Of a DNA stretch of 64,000 nucleotides, positions 18,407 to 26,724 are shown in pieces. The position numbers and the translations under genes were made by a program. The notes under the pieces were generated by a model. It did no database searches, was not told the origin of the DNA, and saw nothing but the letters and a program-made list of their open reading frames with translations. Each line of letters starts with the position of its first letter. The stretch's first letter is position 1. This DNA is from Pseudoalteromonas sp. 3D05 (lineage in GTDB: Bacteria; Pseudomonadota; Gammaproteobacteria; Enterobacterales; Alteromonadaceae). The DNA is taken from assembly GCF_002723455.1 (NCBI RefSeq), contig NZ_PDUS01000014.1, positions 53,572-117,571 of the forward strand, given 5' to 3'.

Positions 18407-18664
18407 AAACACCAATCTCACGTTTAACACTCTCCCCCGTCATCACGCACTGAAAATAAGCAATTGATGAGTAAATCATTTCATGGATGAAATGAAAGCC
18501 GTGACTTCGCCATGGATGGCGATTACACGGCGCTTACGTTCACATTAATTGTGTTTTGAAGGAAATTGCGTGATGCTCGGGTGCGCTGGGAGAGTCCAGA
18601 GAGGGGTCAGCGGCAGCCCCTCTTTGGCTGCGGTCGCCAGCGCGACAAAACCTTGAATAAGGTT
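18397..18664. repeat. Repeat element copy A with CATGGATG hairpins
   Basis: About 268 bp. Its first 78 bp (18397-18474) are nearly identical to 19475-19553. It ends with the palindrome AACCTTGAATAAGGTT (18649-18664), also present at the end of copy B. The middle differs but in both copies holds palindromes centred on CATGGATG: here TCATTTCATGGATGAAATGA (18476-18495) and CGCCATGGATGGCG (18508-18521). Confidence 0.75.
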
Positions 18665-18667
18665 ATA

Positions 18668-19354
18668 CTAGTTCGATTCTGACTGCCTTCTCGCGGCCGA
18701 AAGTGCAGACGCAACAATACCTGTTGGAACCGCAACTAGACCTAATCCAATCATTAAAATAATGAAAGTAAAAAAGCGTCCACCTATTGTTATAGGGTAG
18801 ATATCACCATATCCGACTGTAGTTAATGTAGCAACTGACCACCAAAGACTATCAAAAATAGATTTAAATACTTCTGGTTGAGCTACATGCTCAAAATGAT
18901 AGATGCCCACCGCAGAAAGGTAGAGCAAGATCAAACTCAAACCTGTAAAAATAGCCAACTCCTCTTTAGCTAAAAATAGAGCTTTGCTAAAGCGTTGTAA
19001 TGCTGAGTTATATCGTGCAACTTTTAATACTCTAATCAAACGCAATAAGCGGATTAGCCTAAAGCTGCGTAAATCAATAGCAAAAGCTAAATAGAAAGGC
19101 AGGATAGCGATTAAATCGACAAGACCATAAAAACTGAAAATAAACCTTAGGCGCTTCGGGGATAATAAAATGCGTATGAAGTATTCGCAGGTAAAAATTA
19201 CTACAACGACTATTTCTGAATATTTTAAAAACAGTCTTGTATCGGCGCTTAGATTAGGTAGTGTTTCCAAAGAAAAACAAAAAACAGAGTACAATATTAA
19301 TATCGTTATAATCCAAACAAATATAGGCCTATCTAAAAAGATTTTATTGTCCAT
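18668..19354 (-). CDS. Small voltage-gated K+ channel (Kv/KvAP type)
   Basis: The 228-residue protein has the six-helix plan of a voltage-gated cation channel. An S4 segment has Arg/Lys at every third position (RSFRLIRLLRLIRVLKVARY, about residues 96-115), and a pore loop carries the K+ selectivity filter TTVGYGD (about 177-183). The final helix is FFTFIILMIGLGLVAVPTGIVAS. The cytoplasmic tail is very short, with no RCK or cyclic-nucleotide domain. It is a single gene lying between two directly repeated ~270-bp elements, its stop only a few bases from copy A. This suggests it may be cargo of, or trapped between, those elements. Confidence 0.88.
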   Translation of the reverse strand: MDNKIFLDRPIFVWIITILILYSVFCFSLETLPNLSADTRLFLKYSEIVVVVIFTCEYFIRILLSPKRLRFIFSFYGLVDLIAILPFYLAFAIDLRSFRLIRLLRLIRVLKVARYNSALQRFSKALFLAKEELAIFTGLSLILLYLSAVGIYHFEHVAQPEVFKSIFDSLWWSVATLTTVGYGDIYPITIGGRFFTFIILMIGLGLVAVPTGIVASALSAARRQSESN

Positions 19355-19474
19355 TAAACCGAAACTTCCTTATTTTTATTTTATATTAGAGTCAATAATT
19401 TACATCTCATAGTCAAGAAAAATTAACTATGAAATCTGTGTAAGTTTAAATATGCTTTGTCACTAGCTTTAATA

Positions 19475-19750
19475 TGCCAAGACCAAGTACCAATCTCACG
19501 TTTAACACCCTCCCCCCGTCATCACGCCCTGAAAATAAGCAATTGATGAGTAATACGCGCATGGATGCGCGATAAGGAGAAACTAGGCCATGGGTGACGA
19601 GTGACCGAAACGAAGTTTCGCAGCGCGAGGAAGTGGAAGCATGGATGCTGACAGGAACCCAGCGTCAGGGATGAATTGCTTGCAGCAGAATCAATTTGAA
19701 AACCGATCGCCCCTTGGTTGCCGCCAGCAAGCTAAACCTTGAATAAGGTT
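19475..19750. repeat. Repeat element copy B with CATGGATG hairpins
   Basis: About 276 bp, same orientation as copy A. The conserved left block is 19475-19553 and the right palindrome AACCTTGAATAAGGTT is 19735-19750. CATGGATG palindromes occur at 19556-19571 (CGCGCATGGATGCGCG) and 19638-19649 (AGCATGGATGCT), with related CATGGGTG and CAGGGATG forms nearby. The hairpin arms differ from those of copy A while the core is kept. Confidence 0.75.
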
Positions 19751-20110
19751 TCTAATGTAGGTCGCGGATTTATCCCGATACAAGTTAGCAGTAAAAACCA
19801 CCAGCCAAGGTAATAAAACTTTTTGGGCTTAAGCCCAACCAACAAATCACACGCGCCAGCAAGCTTAGCACCTACGGTGGTTAACTCTAACATTGGTGTA
19901 AACCATTCGTGGCTAAAGCCGACTCCTACAACAATATTTAACCTCGGTGCAACGGACCGCCTCTGTGATCTCTGTGGTGCAATTCACTTACCGCCCTAAA
20001 GAGCGACCTACAAACAATACATATTTACGTGCTTGGGAGATGGTAATGATATTGGAGAATCGTTGGGTTTCGTTGCACTCAACCCAACCTACGTTCATAT
20101 AATTTATGAC
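19751..20110. repeat. Mosaic of REP-like extragenic sequences
   Basis: No gene is seen. The stretch strings together fragments that look like dispersed repeats: GTAGGTCGCGGATTTATCCC (from 19757), the palindrome TGGGCTTAAGCCCA (about 19826-19839), TTCGTGGCTAAAGCCGACTC (from about 19908), and a block near 20063-20095 whose arms GTTGGGTTTCGTTG and CAACCCAACC are partly complementary. I recognise these as types common in bacterial intergenic DNA. Copy number cannot be judged from one window. Confidence 0.5.
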
Positions 20111-20126
20111 TTATCACCATGCACAA

Positions 20127-20156
20127 AAAAGCCGTTGCATTGCTGCAACGGCTTTT
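20127..20156. terminator. Terminator of the gcvTHP operon
   Basis: AAAAGCCGTTGCA (20127-20139) pairs perfectly with TGCAACGGCTTTT (20144-20156) across a 4-base loop, with A/T runs on both sides. It lies 45 bp past the gcvP stop. Confidence 0.92.
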
Positions 20157-20201
20157 AAATTTTACAAATTCCCAACTTTTAAATGGAAATTCTAAAAATT
20201 A

Positions 20202-23093
20202 TTAATCGCGGTATGTCTCTACCGCTGGGCATGAGCAAACTAGGTTACGGTCGCCGTATACGTCATCGATACGCGTTACTGTAGGCCAGAACTTGTCTTT
20301 TGCTACGCTCGGTACTGGGAATGCTGCGTAGAAGCGGTCGTATGCTCTGTCCCACTCATTACCTAGTACGTCAGCTTGTGTATGCGGTGCAAACACTAGC
20401 GGGTTGTTTTCGATAGACCATTCGCCTGACGTTACTTTTTCGATTTCGCCTTTGATTGACACCATCGCTTCGATGAAACGGTCGATCTCAACTTTAGACT
20501 CAGACTCAGTTGGCTCAACCATTAATGTGCCCGCTACTGGGAACGACATAGTTGGTGAGTGGAAACCGTAATCTTGTAAGCGCTTAGCCACGTCCATTTC
20601 AGTAATGCCTGACGCTTCTTTAAGTGGGCGCAAGTCAACAATACATTCGTGAGCAACACGGTTGTTGCGACCACGGTATAAAATTGGGAAGTGCTGGCTT
20701 AACTCGTGCGTTAAGTAGTTGGCATTCACAATCGCCATTTCAGTGGCTTGTTTAAGGCCTTCGCTACCCATCATGGCAATATAAGCCCATGAGATTGGTA
20801 GAATAGCTGCTGAGCCGTATGGTGCTGCTGATACCGCGCCGTTGCCTTCATTAGTGCCAGGTACGTTAATTACGCTGTGGTTAGGCATAAATGGCGCAAG
20901 GTGTGATTTAACACCGATTGGACCAACACCTGGGCCACCGCCACCGTGTGGAATACAGAACGTTTTATGCAGGTTTAAGTGCGATACGTCTGAGCCGATA
21001 GAACCCGGGCTAGTTACACCTACTTGGGCGTTCATGTTCGCGCCGTCCATGTAAACTTGGCCGCCGTGCTCGTGCACGATGTCGCAAATTTCGCGGATTG
21101 TTTCTTCGTATACACCGTGCGTAGACGGGTATGTGATCATGATGCATGATAGGTTTTCTGATACTTCTTCAGCTTTCGCTTTAAGGTCAGCCATATCAAC
21201 GTTACCGTTTTTGTCACAATCAACAACTACGATTTTCATGCTCGCCATTTGTGCTGATGCCGGGTTAGTACCGTGCGCTGAACTTGGGATCAAACAAATG
21301 TTACGGTGTGCATCGCCACGTGACTCGTGGTATTTACGAATTGCGATTAAGCCTGCGTATTCACCTTGTGCGCCAGAGTTTGGCTGTAGTGATACGGCGT
21401 CGTAACCGGTAATGTTAACCAACCAATCATGTAGTTCGTTAATCATGATTTGGTAACCTTCTGCTTGGTCTAGCGGGCAGAATGGGTGAAGGTTAGCAAA
21501 CTCAGGCCACGTGATTGGGATCATCTCAGCTGTCGCGTTTAGTTTCATCGTACATGAACCTAACGAAATCATTGAGTGGTTAAGCGCTAAATCTTTGTTT
21601 TCAAGACGCTTGATATAACGCAGCATCTCAGTTTCGCTGTGGTACGAGTTGAAGTTCGGGTGCGTTAGCACTTCGTCATCACGTACTAGGCTTGCAGGAA
21701 TAGACTCGCTACCGTTTGCTTCAATGTCAGCGGCAATTGCATCAACACTTAAACCATGGCCTTCGCCTAATACGATGTCGAATAGTTCAGCTACATCTGC
21801 GCGGGTTGTGGTTTCTGATACTGCAATTGAGTATTCGCCGTCATGGTTAGTTGCAAAGTTAACGCCATTTGCAATTGCACGTGCTACTACGTCGTCTTTG
21901 TTGTCGCTAACTACAGTTAGGGTATCAAACCATGTGCTGTGCTTCAGGTTTACGCCTTTAGCTTGTAGGCCAGCAGCTAAAATATCAGCAAAGCGATGAA
22001 TACGCTGTGCGATTGTTTTTAAGCCTTGTGGGCCATGGTACACCGCGTAAAACGCTGCCATATTGGCAAGTAATACTTGCGCTGTACAAATGTTTGAGTT
22101 GGCTTTGTCGCGGCGAATGTGTTGCTCGCGCGTTTGCATTGCCATACGTAATGCGTCGTTACCTAAACGGTCTTTAGATACACCAATGATACGACCTGGT
22201 AATGAGCGCTTGTACGAATCACGTGTTGCAAAGAATGCAGCGTGAGGACCACCGTAACCCATTGGTACACCAAAGCGCTGAGCAGAACCAAGTACGACGT
22301 CTGCGCCTAGTTTGCCCGGTGCTTTTAATAGTAATAAGCTCATGATGTCGGCTGCAACACAGGCAATCGCTTTTTTGCTTTGTACGCCAGCAATTAAATC
22401 AGTGATGTCGACCACTTCACCTGATGTTGACGGGTATTGGAATAACGCACCAAAAATCTCGTGATTCACTGCATCAGCCGCAGGACCTACAACAACTTCA
22501 AAACCAAATTGGTCAGCACGTGTTGCAACTACGTCAATTGTTTGTGTGTGTACGTCATCTGCAATAAAGAAAATATTCGCTTTTTTAGCTTTAGATACAC
22601 GCTTTGCAAGGCCCATTGCCTCTGCAGCAGCGGTTGATTCATCAAGTAATGATGCACTTGCTAAATCAAGACCTGTAAGGTCTAAGGTCATAGTTTGGAA
22701 GTTTAGTAATGACTCTAAACGCCCTTGAGCAATCTCTGGTTGGTATGGAGTGTACGCTGTGTACCAGCCTGGGTTCTCAAGTACGTTACGTAAAATTACG
22801 TGTGGTACATGAGTTGGGTGGTAGCCTTGACCAATATAAGATTTGAACACTTTATTTTTGCTGGCTACTGATTTTAAGTAGCTTAGTGTTTCAACTTCAG
22901 TGCGGCTTTCGCCGATTGTTAGGCCTTCTTCTAAGCGGATGCTTGCAGGTACAGTTTGACCGATCAGCTCTTCAACACTCGATACTCCAAGAGCACTTAG
23001 CATATCGCTTACTTGTGCTGGGCTTGGCCCAATATGGCGGCGAATAAAATCTTGCGTTTGCTCTAATTGTTCAAGAGATTTGGCGTTTGACAT
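20202..23093 (-). CDS. gcvP: Glycine dehydrogenase (decarboxylating), P protein of the glycine cleavage system
   Basis: The 963-residue single-chain P protein (both halves fused, as in E. coli) decarboxylates glycine with pyridoxal phosphate and transfers the aminomethyl group to lipoyl-GcvH in the cytosol. The PLP lysine lies in [17 protein letters not shown] near residue 710. The N-terminal DFIRRHIGP and the glycine-rich [14 protein letters not shown] stretch are typical. It is the last gene of gcvT-gcvH-gcvP, separated from gcvH by 176 bp that contain a hairpin, so its level may differ from that of gcvTH. Full length, no defects. Confidence 0.98.
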   Translation of the reverse strand: MSNAKSLEQLEQTQDFIRRHIGPSPAQVSDMLSALGVSSVEELIGQTVPASIRLEEGLTIGESRTEVETLSYLKSVASKNKVFKSYIGQGYHPTHVPHVILRNVLENPGWYTAYTPYQPEIAQGRLESLLNFQTMTLDLTGLDLASASLLDESTAAAEAMGLAKRVSKAKKANIFFIADDVHTQTIDVVATRADQFGFEVVVGPAADAVNHEIFGALFQYPSTSGEVVDITDLIAGVQSKKAIACVAADIMSLLLLKAPGKLGADVVLGSAQRFGVPMGYGGPHAAFFATRDSYKRSLPGRIIGVSKDRLGNDALRMAMQTREQHIRRDKANSNICTAQVLLANMAAFYAVYHGPQGLKTIAQRIHRFADILAAGLQAKGVNLKHSTWFDTLTVVSDNKDDVVARAIANGVNFATNHDGEYSIAVSETTTRADVAELFDIVLGEGHGLSVDAIAADIEANGSESIPASLVRDDEVLTHPNFNSYHSETEMLRYIKRLENKDLALNHSMISLGSCTMKLNATAEMIPITWPEFANLHPFCPLDQAEGYQIMINELHDWLVNITGYDAVSLQPNSGAQGEYAGLIAIRKYHESRGDAHRNICLIPSSAHGTNPASAQMASMKIVVVDCDKNGNVDMADLKAKAEEVSENLSCIMITYPSTHGVYEETIREICDIVHEHGGQVYMDGANMNAQVGVTSPGSIGSDVSHLNLHKTFCIPHGGGGPGVGPIGVKSHLAPFMPNHSVINVPGTNEGNGAVSAAPYGSAAILPISWAYIAMMGSEGLKQATEMAIVNANYLTHELSQHFPILYRGRNNRVAHECIVDLRPLKEASGITEMDVAKRLQDYGFHSPTMSFPVAGTLMVEPTESESKVEIDRFIEAMVSIKGEIEKVTSGEWSIENNPLVFAPHTQADVLGNEWDRAYDRFYAAFPVPSVAKDKFWPTVTRIDDVYGDRNLVCSCPAVETYRD

Positions 23094-23213
23094 TTGTCCA
23101 GATTCCTATGATCCAAAAAATAAATGGTTATCACTAATGGGTAACTAGCAATAACTTAAAAGCTTTTTGATTTAGTGACTTACAATGTATGGAAAGGTAA
23201 GCGGTAAAATCAT

Positions 23214-23249
23214 AAAAGCCCCGTTAGTACTGTGTATGACGGGGCTTTT
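23214..23249. terminator. Hairpin between gcvH and gcvP
   Basis: AAAAGCCCCGT (23214-23224) pairs with ACGGGGCTTTT (23239-23249) across a 14-base loop, with T-runs on both strands. Being inside an operon it may be a partial terminator or an mRNA-stabilising structure. Confidence 0.8.
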
Positions 23250-23269
23250 AGTACGGCGAAAACTAATGA

Positions 23270-23659
23270 TTAGTCTTCGTCGATAGTGTTTGCATAGCCT
23301 TCAGCGTCAAGCAAGTTTTCAAGCTCAGACTCATCAGATGCTTTAATGCGGAATAACCAACCGTCGCCGTAAGCGTCGTTGTTTACAGTTTCTGGTGCAT
23401 CTTCAAGATCTTCATTGATTGCAATGATTTCGCCACCGATTGGTGCGTAGATGTCTGATGCTGCTTTAACAGACTCTGCAACTGCACAATCTTCGCCAGC
23501 GTCTACTTCGTCGCCTACTTCTGGTAATTCAACAAATACCATGTCGCCAAGAAGCTCTTGTGCATGCTCAGAAATACCTACAGTGAAAGTACCGTCACCT
23601 TCGTTGCGAACCCACTCGTGTGAAGAGGCATACTTTAACTCGCTAGGGATATTGCTCAT
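23270..23659 (-). CDS. gcvH: Glycine cleavage system H protein
   Basis: The 129-residue lipoyl carrier shuttles the aminomethyl group between GcvP, GcvT and the lipoamide dehydrogenase. The lipoylation lysine is Lys65 in [13 protein letters not shown]; the [10 protein letters not shown] start and the GDGWLFRI segment are family hallmarks. Length is normal. It sits 55 bp downstream of gcvT. The ATG is preceded by AAAGGAACAAACAC. Confidence 0.97.
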   Translation of the reverse strand: MSNIPSELKYASSHEWVRNEGDGTFTVGISEHAQELLGDMVFVELPEVGDEVDAGEDCAVAESVKAASDIYAPIGGEIIAINEDLEDAPETVNNDAYGDGWLFRIKASDESELENLLDAEGYANTIDED

Positions 23660-23714
23660 GTGTTTGTTCCTTTGGTTCTATATTGGGTGATAACACCAAA
23701 TTTTAATTAATACT

Positions 23715-24797
23715 TTAAAGTACAGACTTACCGTTACGTACAAAGCTTGGTTTAACTACTTTTACGTTTACTAATTTTTTACGCATTTCTACTTGAGCTG
23801 TCTCGCCAGTTGAACGTGGTACACGTGCAAGGGCAACACTAAAGCCAAGAGTAGGTGAGAAAGTACCAGAGGTAATAACGCCTTCGCCACCTTCAACGAT
23901 TACTTTTGAACCGCTACGCAACACGCCTTTTTCTTCAAGCACTAGGCCAACTAGTTTGTCTGTGCTTTTTTCTGCGCGTTGCTTAACTAATACATCACGA
24001 CCGATAAAGTCACGATCTTCAGGCTCCCACGCAATGGTCCACGCCATGTTTGCTGCAAGTGGTGAAACGCTTTCGTCCATATCTAGGCCGTAAAGGTTCA
24101 TACCTGCTTCTAAACGTAGTGTGTCACGTGCGCCAAGGCCTGCTGGTTTAACACCTGCATCTAGCAGTTGTTGCCAAAGATCAGCAGCTTGATCGTTCGG
24201 TACTACAATTTCATAACCGTCTTCGCCAGTATAGCCTGTTGTCGCAATAAATAAATCACCAACTTGAACACCAAAGAATGGCTTCATACCTTCAACAGCA
24301 GCTTGTTGTTCAGCAGTTAAAAGTGTGGCTGTTTTTGCTTTAGCATTAGGGCCTTGTACTGCAATCATTGCAAACTCAGGGCGCTCAGTCACTTCAACGG
24401 CAAAATCGGCTGATACTTTAGCCATATGTGCTAAATCTTTTTCGCGAGTTGCTGAGTTAACAACTAAACGGTATTGCGTTTCAGAGAAGAAGTAGATGAT
24501 AAGGTCGTCGATTACGCCGCCTTGTTCGTTAAGCATACCTGTGTATAAAGCTTTACCTGGAACAGTTAACTTAGCCACGTCGTTAGCAACTAGTTTGCGT
24601 AAGAATGCTTGTGCTTGCTCGCCTTTAACATCCACAATCGTCATGTGCGATACGTCAAACATGCCAGCATCGGTGCGCACTGCGTTGTGCTCTTCGATTT
24701 GTGAACCATAGTTGATTGGCATTTCCCAGCCGTGGAAATCAACCATTTTAGCGTTAGCTTCAAGGTGCTTTGCATGTAAAACTGTTTTAGAAGTCAT
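23715..24797 (-). CDS. gcvT: Aminomethyltransferase, T protein of the glycine cleavage system
   Basis: The 360-residue folate-dependent T protein releases ammonia and transfers the C1 unit to tetrahydrofolate. Visible landmarks are [28 protein letters not shown] (about 46-52), the [13 protein letters not shown] loop, and [18 protein letters not shown]. It is the first gene of gcvTHP. The 160-bp leader upstream shows no glycine-riboswitch signature. A half-length paralogue lies immediately upstream in the same direction. Confidence 0.97.
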   Translation of the reverse strand: MTSKTVLHAKHLEANAKMVDFHGWEMPINYGSQIEEHNAVRTDAGMFDVSHMTIVDVKGEQAQAFLRKLVANDVAKLTVPGKALYTGMLNEQGGVIDDLIIYFFSETQYRLVVNSATREKDLAHMAKVSADFAVEVTERPEFAMIAVQGPNAKAKTATLLTAEQQAAVEGMKPFFGVQVGDLFIATTGYTGEDGYEIVVPNDQAADLWQQLLDAGVKPAGLGARDTLRLEAGMNLYGLDMDESVSPLAANMAWTIAWEPEDRDFIGRDVLVKQRAEKSTDKLVGLVLEEKGVLRSGSKVIVEGGEGVITSGTFSPTLGFSVALARVPRSTGETAQVEMRKKLVNVKVVKPSFVRNGKSVL

Positions 24798-24958
24798 AAT
24801 ATTCCTTCACTTTATAATTAACCCAATGTTGGGCGTGGCCTCAATTTAATGAGGGGGAATAACATGGGCGGCGATTATACATAAGTTGTACTGCACTGAC
24901 ACCCAAATTGCGATTTGTTACTACAAACACGGCTCAAAAACCGGGTTTTAAAAACTAG

Positions 24959-25567
24959 TTAAGCAACCTCAGGCAGAGTTAAATCAAACCCGCGTTGCTG
25001 TAGTGTTGCTTGCCATTTTGCAAGCGCTGGGGTTTTAGCCACCAGCTGAAAATATTGCTGAGATTGTTTATCGATGGCGGTAATAAATACCTCGCCACTT
25101 TGTGCCCCATAACAGCTTGTCGCGTTAGATAAGCGTAAACCAGGGGTAAGCTTAAAAGCGTCAATCAATGTATCAAACGCTTGCTCACCGCATAGGGTTA
25201 ATACAGCTAAATCACTGCGTACAACAAATTCAATATCGTAACGTAGCTGTTGCTCACAAATAAGCGACTGAAGTTGCGCGCTGGCATCGCTATGCAAAAC
25301 AAATCTAAAGGCGGTCTCACTAAAGTAATACAAAGCAAAACTATAGGTGCTATTTAAGTCACCGTCTAACGTACCTTTTAGGCCCAAGCCGCTGGCAGTT
25401 AGTTTATTTAAATCTAACCCTAAAATAGCCGTTAAAAATGGGATTGCTTCAGTGCCGCTAAAATCAATGACCACACTATTACTATCGGCCTGTAGCATAT
25501 TGCTCTGCGGCGCTTCGAGTTGGCTGTGACGAGCAAACATTATTGGAGTAAAAGTCATTGTAGACAC
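24959..25567 (-). CDS. Half-length GcvT-like paralogue (folate-binding domain only)
   Basis: The 202-residue protein aligns by eye with the N-terminal half of the neighbouring gcvT product. FLTAILGLDLNKLTASGLGLKG matches [23 protein letters not shown], and YYFSETAFRFVLHSDASAQ matches [19 protein letters not shown]. It lacks the GYTGEDGYE loop, having QSGEVFITAIDKQ instead, and the whole C-terminal domain. Catalysis as an aminomethyltransferase is therefore unlikely. YgfZ-type folate-binding proteins are a possible comparison. It is in line with gcvTHP, 160 bp upstream of gcvT, and divergent from a LysR gene. The frame is clean, so it looks like a maintained gene. An alternative ATG lies three codons in. 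Confidence 0.75.
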   Translation of the reverse strand: MSTMTFTPIMFARHSQLEAPQSNMLQADSNSVVIDFSGTEAIPFLTAILGLDLNKLTASGLGLKGTLDGDLNSTYSFALYYFSETAFRFVLHSDASAQLQSLICEQQLRYDIEFVVRSDLAVLTLCGEQAFDTLIDAFKLTPGLRLSNATSCYGAQSGEVFITAIDKQSQQYFQLVAKTPALAKWQATLQQRGFDLTLPEVA

Positions 25568-25684
25568 CTATCAATCTATAGTTTAGAAAGTATATTGTGG
25601 GAGCTGGTGAACAACAAATTGTAATTTCTTATCAATTGATAAATAATAATTATGTATTTAACCTTATAAATTGAATTTTTTTAT

Positions 25685-26530
25685 ATGAAGAATATTTCAA
25701 CAGATGGATTACGCACTTTAATTACCGTGGTCGAAGTAGGTGGATTCGCCAAAGCGGGCGAATTATTAGGGCTTTCTCAACCCGCTGTGAGCTTACAAAT
25801 TAAACGCCTCGAGGACATGCTCGGCCATAAGCTATTTAAAAAGCAAGGTCAACGCCAAGTGCTTAACCAGTATGGTGAACTATTATTGCCGATGGCAAAA
25901 CACATGCTATTGCAAAACGACAGTATCTTACAGTTGTTTACCAAAGAAAACGTTACTGGCAAAGTCAGATTAGGTATTCCCAGCGAATTTGCTGCGCGTA
26001 TATTGCCCTCTATCATTGGCGATTTTATAGCGCTATATCCCGATGTATCGTTAGAGGTTAAATCACGTTTAAGTAAACATTTACTTTCCGTGTCGCGAGA
26101 GGATCAATTTGATTTAGTGTTGGCATTAAATGAAGATTTAAACTCTGAAAAGTTCCCCGTTTTTATGCAAGACCAACTTGTGTGGGTTGGCGATTTATCA
26201 TTAGTGCAAAACGAAGTAGTGACATTAGTAACCGCGCCAGAAGGCTGTATCTATCGCCGCCGCGCCATTGAAGCCTTAAAACAAGCTGGTATAAATTACC
26301 GAATTGCCTACAGTAATGCCGATTTAACAGGCCTAACAGCGGCATTAAAAGAAGGGCTTGGCATTACCGTACTGGCAAAAAGTACTGTACCAAATGAGCT
26401 TAACTATCAATTACAAACAAAACACCTACCTGAACTTGGGCAAATTGGTATTAGCTTAATTAAACGCGCTGATCAGCCTGATAACGCGGCCGATAAACTC
26501 GCCGAGTTTATTGCACTACGTTTAACTTAG
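25685..26530 (+). CDS. LysR-family transcriptional regulator
   Basis: The 281-residue protein has an N-terminal winged helix-turn-helix (GLRTLITVVEVGGFAKAGELLGLSQPAVSLQIKRLEDMLGHKLF, about 7-51). A periplasmic-binding-protein-like effector domain follows (from about 90, KVRLGIPSEFAARILPSIIGDF). It does not resemble GcvA closely at the N-terminus. It is divergent from the GcvT-like paralogue with a 117-bp spacer, the usual layout for a LysR gene and its target, so control of that gene (and perhaps gcvTHP) is plausible. The inducer is unknown. No strong ribosome site precedes the ATG. Confidence 0.88.
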   Translation: MKNISTDGLRTLITVVEVGGFAKAGELLGLSQPAVSLQIKRLEDMLGHKLFKKQGQRQVLNQYGELLLPMAKHMLLQNDSILQLFTKENVTGKVRLGIPSEFAARILPSIIGDFIALYPDVSLEVKSRLSKHLLSVSREDQFDLVLALNEDLNSEKFPVFMQDQLVWVGDLSLVQNEVVTLVTAPEGCIYRRRAIEALKQAGINYRIAYSNADLTGLTAALKEGLGITVLAKSTVPNELNYQLQTKHLPELGQIGISLIKRADQPDNAADKLAEFIALRLT

Positions 26531-26724
26531 GGTTATTTACTCGCCTTACATACACTCAAATCATTTGTTTCCATTATCCAAACGGGCGTTTCTTGAGCGT
26601 CATGTACAATAAACAACCAGTTAACGCTATCATTATCACAAATAGGATTGATTCGTATTATTTTACATGTTTAAATTGCGCCAGTTTAAATTAGAATCAA
26701 AATCGAACCCAAATAGGAAGCACA

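Noticed and set aside
18397..19750. The paired elements as integron attC sites
   Set aside because: No GTTRRRY-type core sites, no integrase, and a single gene in the opposite orientation to what a cassette array would show.
20842..22728. Several open frames on the plus strand inside gcvP
   Set aside because: They are antisense shadows of a conserved coding sequence.
24798..24958. Possible glycine riboswitch before gcvT
   Set aside because: None of the conserved aptamer motifs could be seen by eye on the minus strand.
26628..26637. TATCATTATC, a half match to a Fur box upstream of the FecA-like receptor
   Set aside because: Only one half-site fits; the best 19-base alignment matches about 11 positions, which is not convincing in AT-rich DNA.
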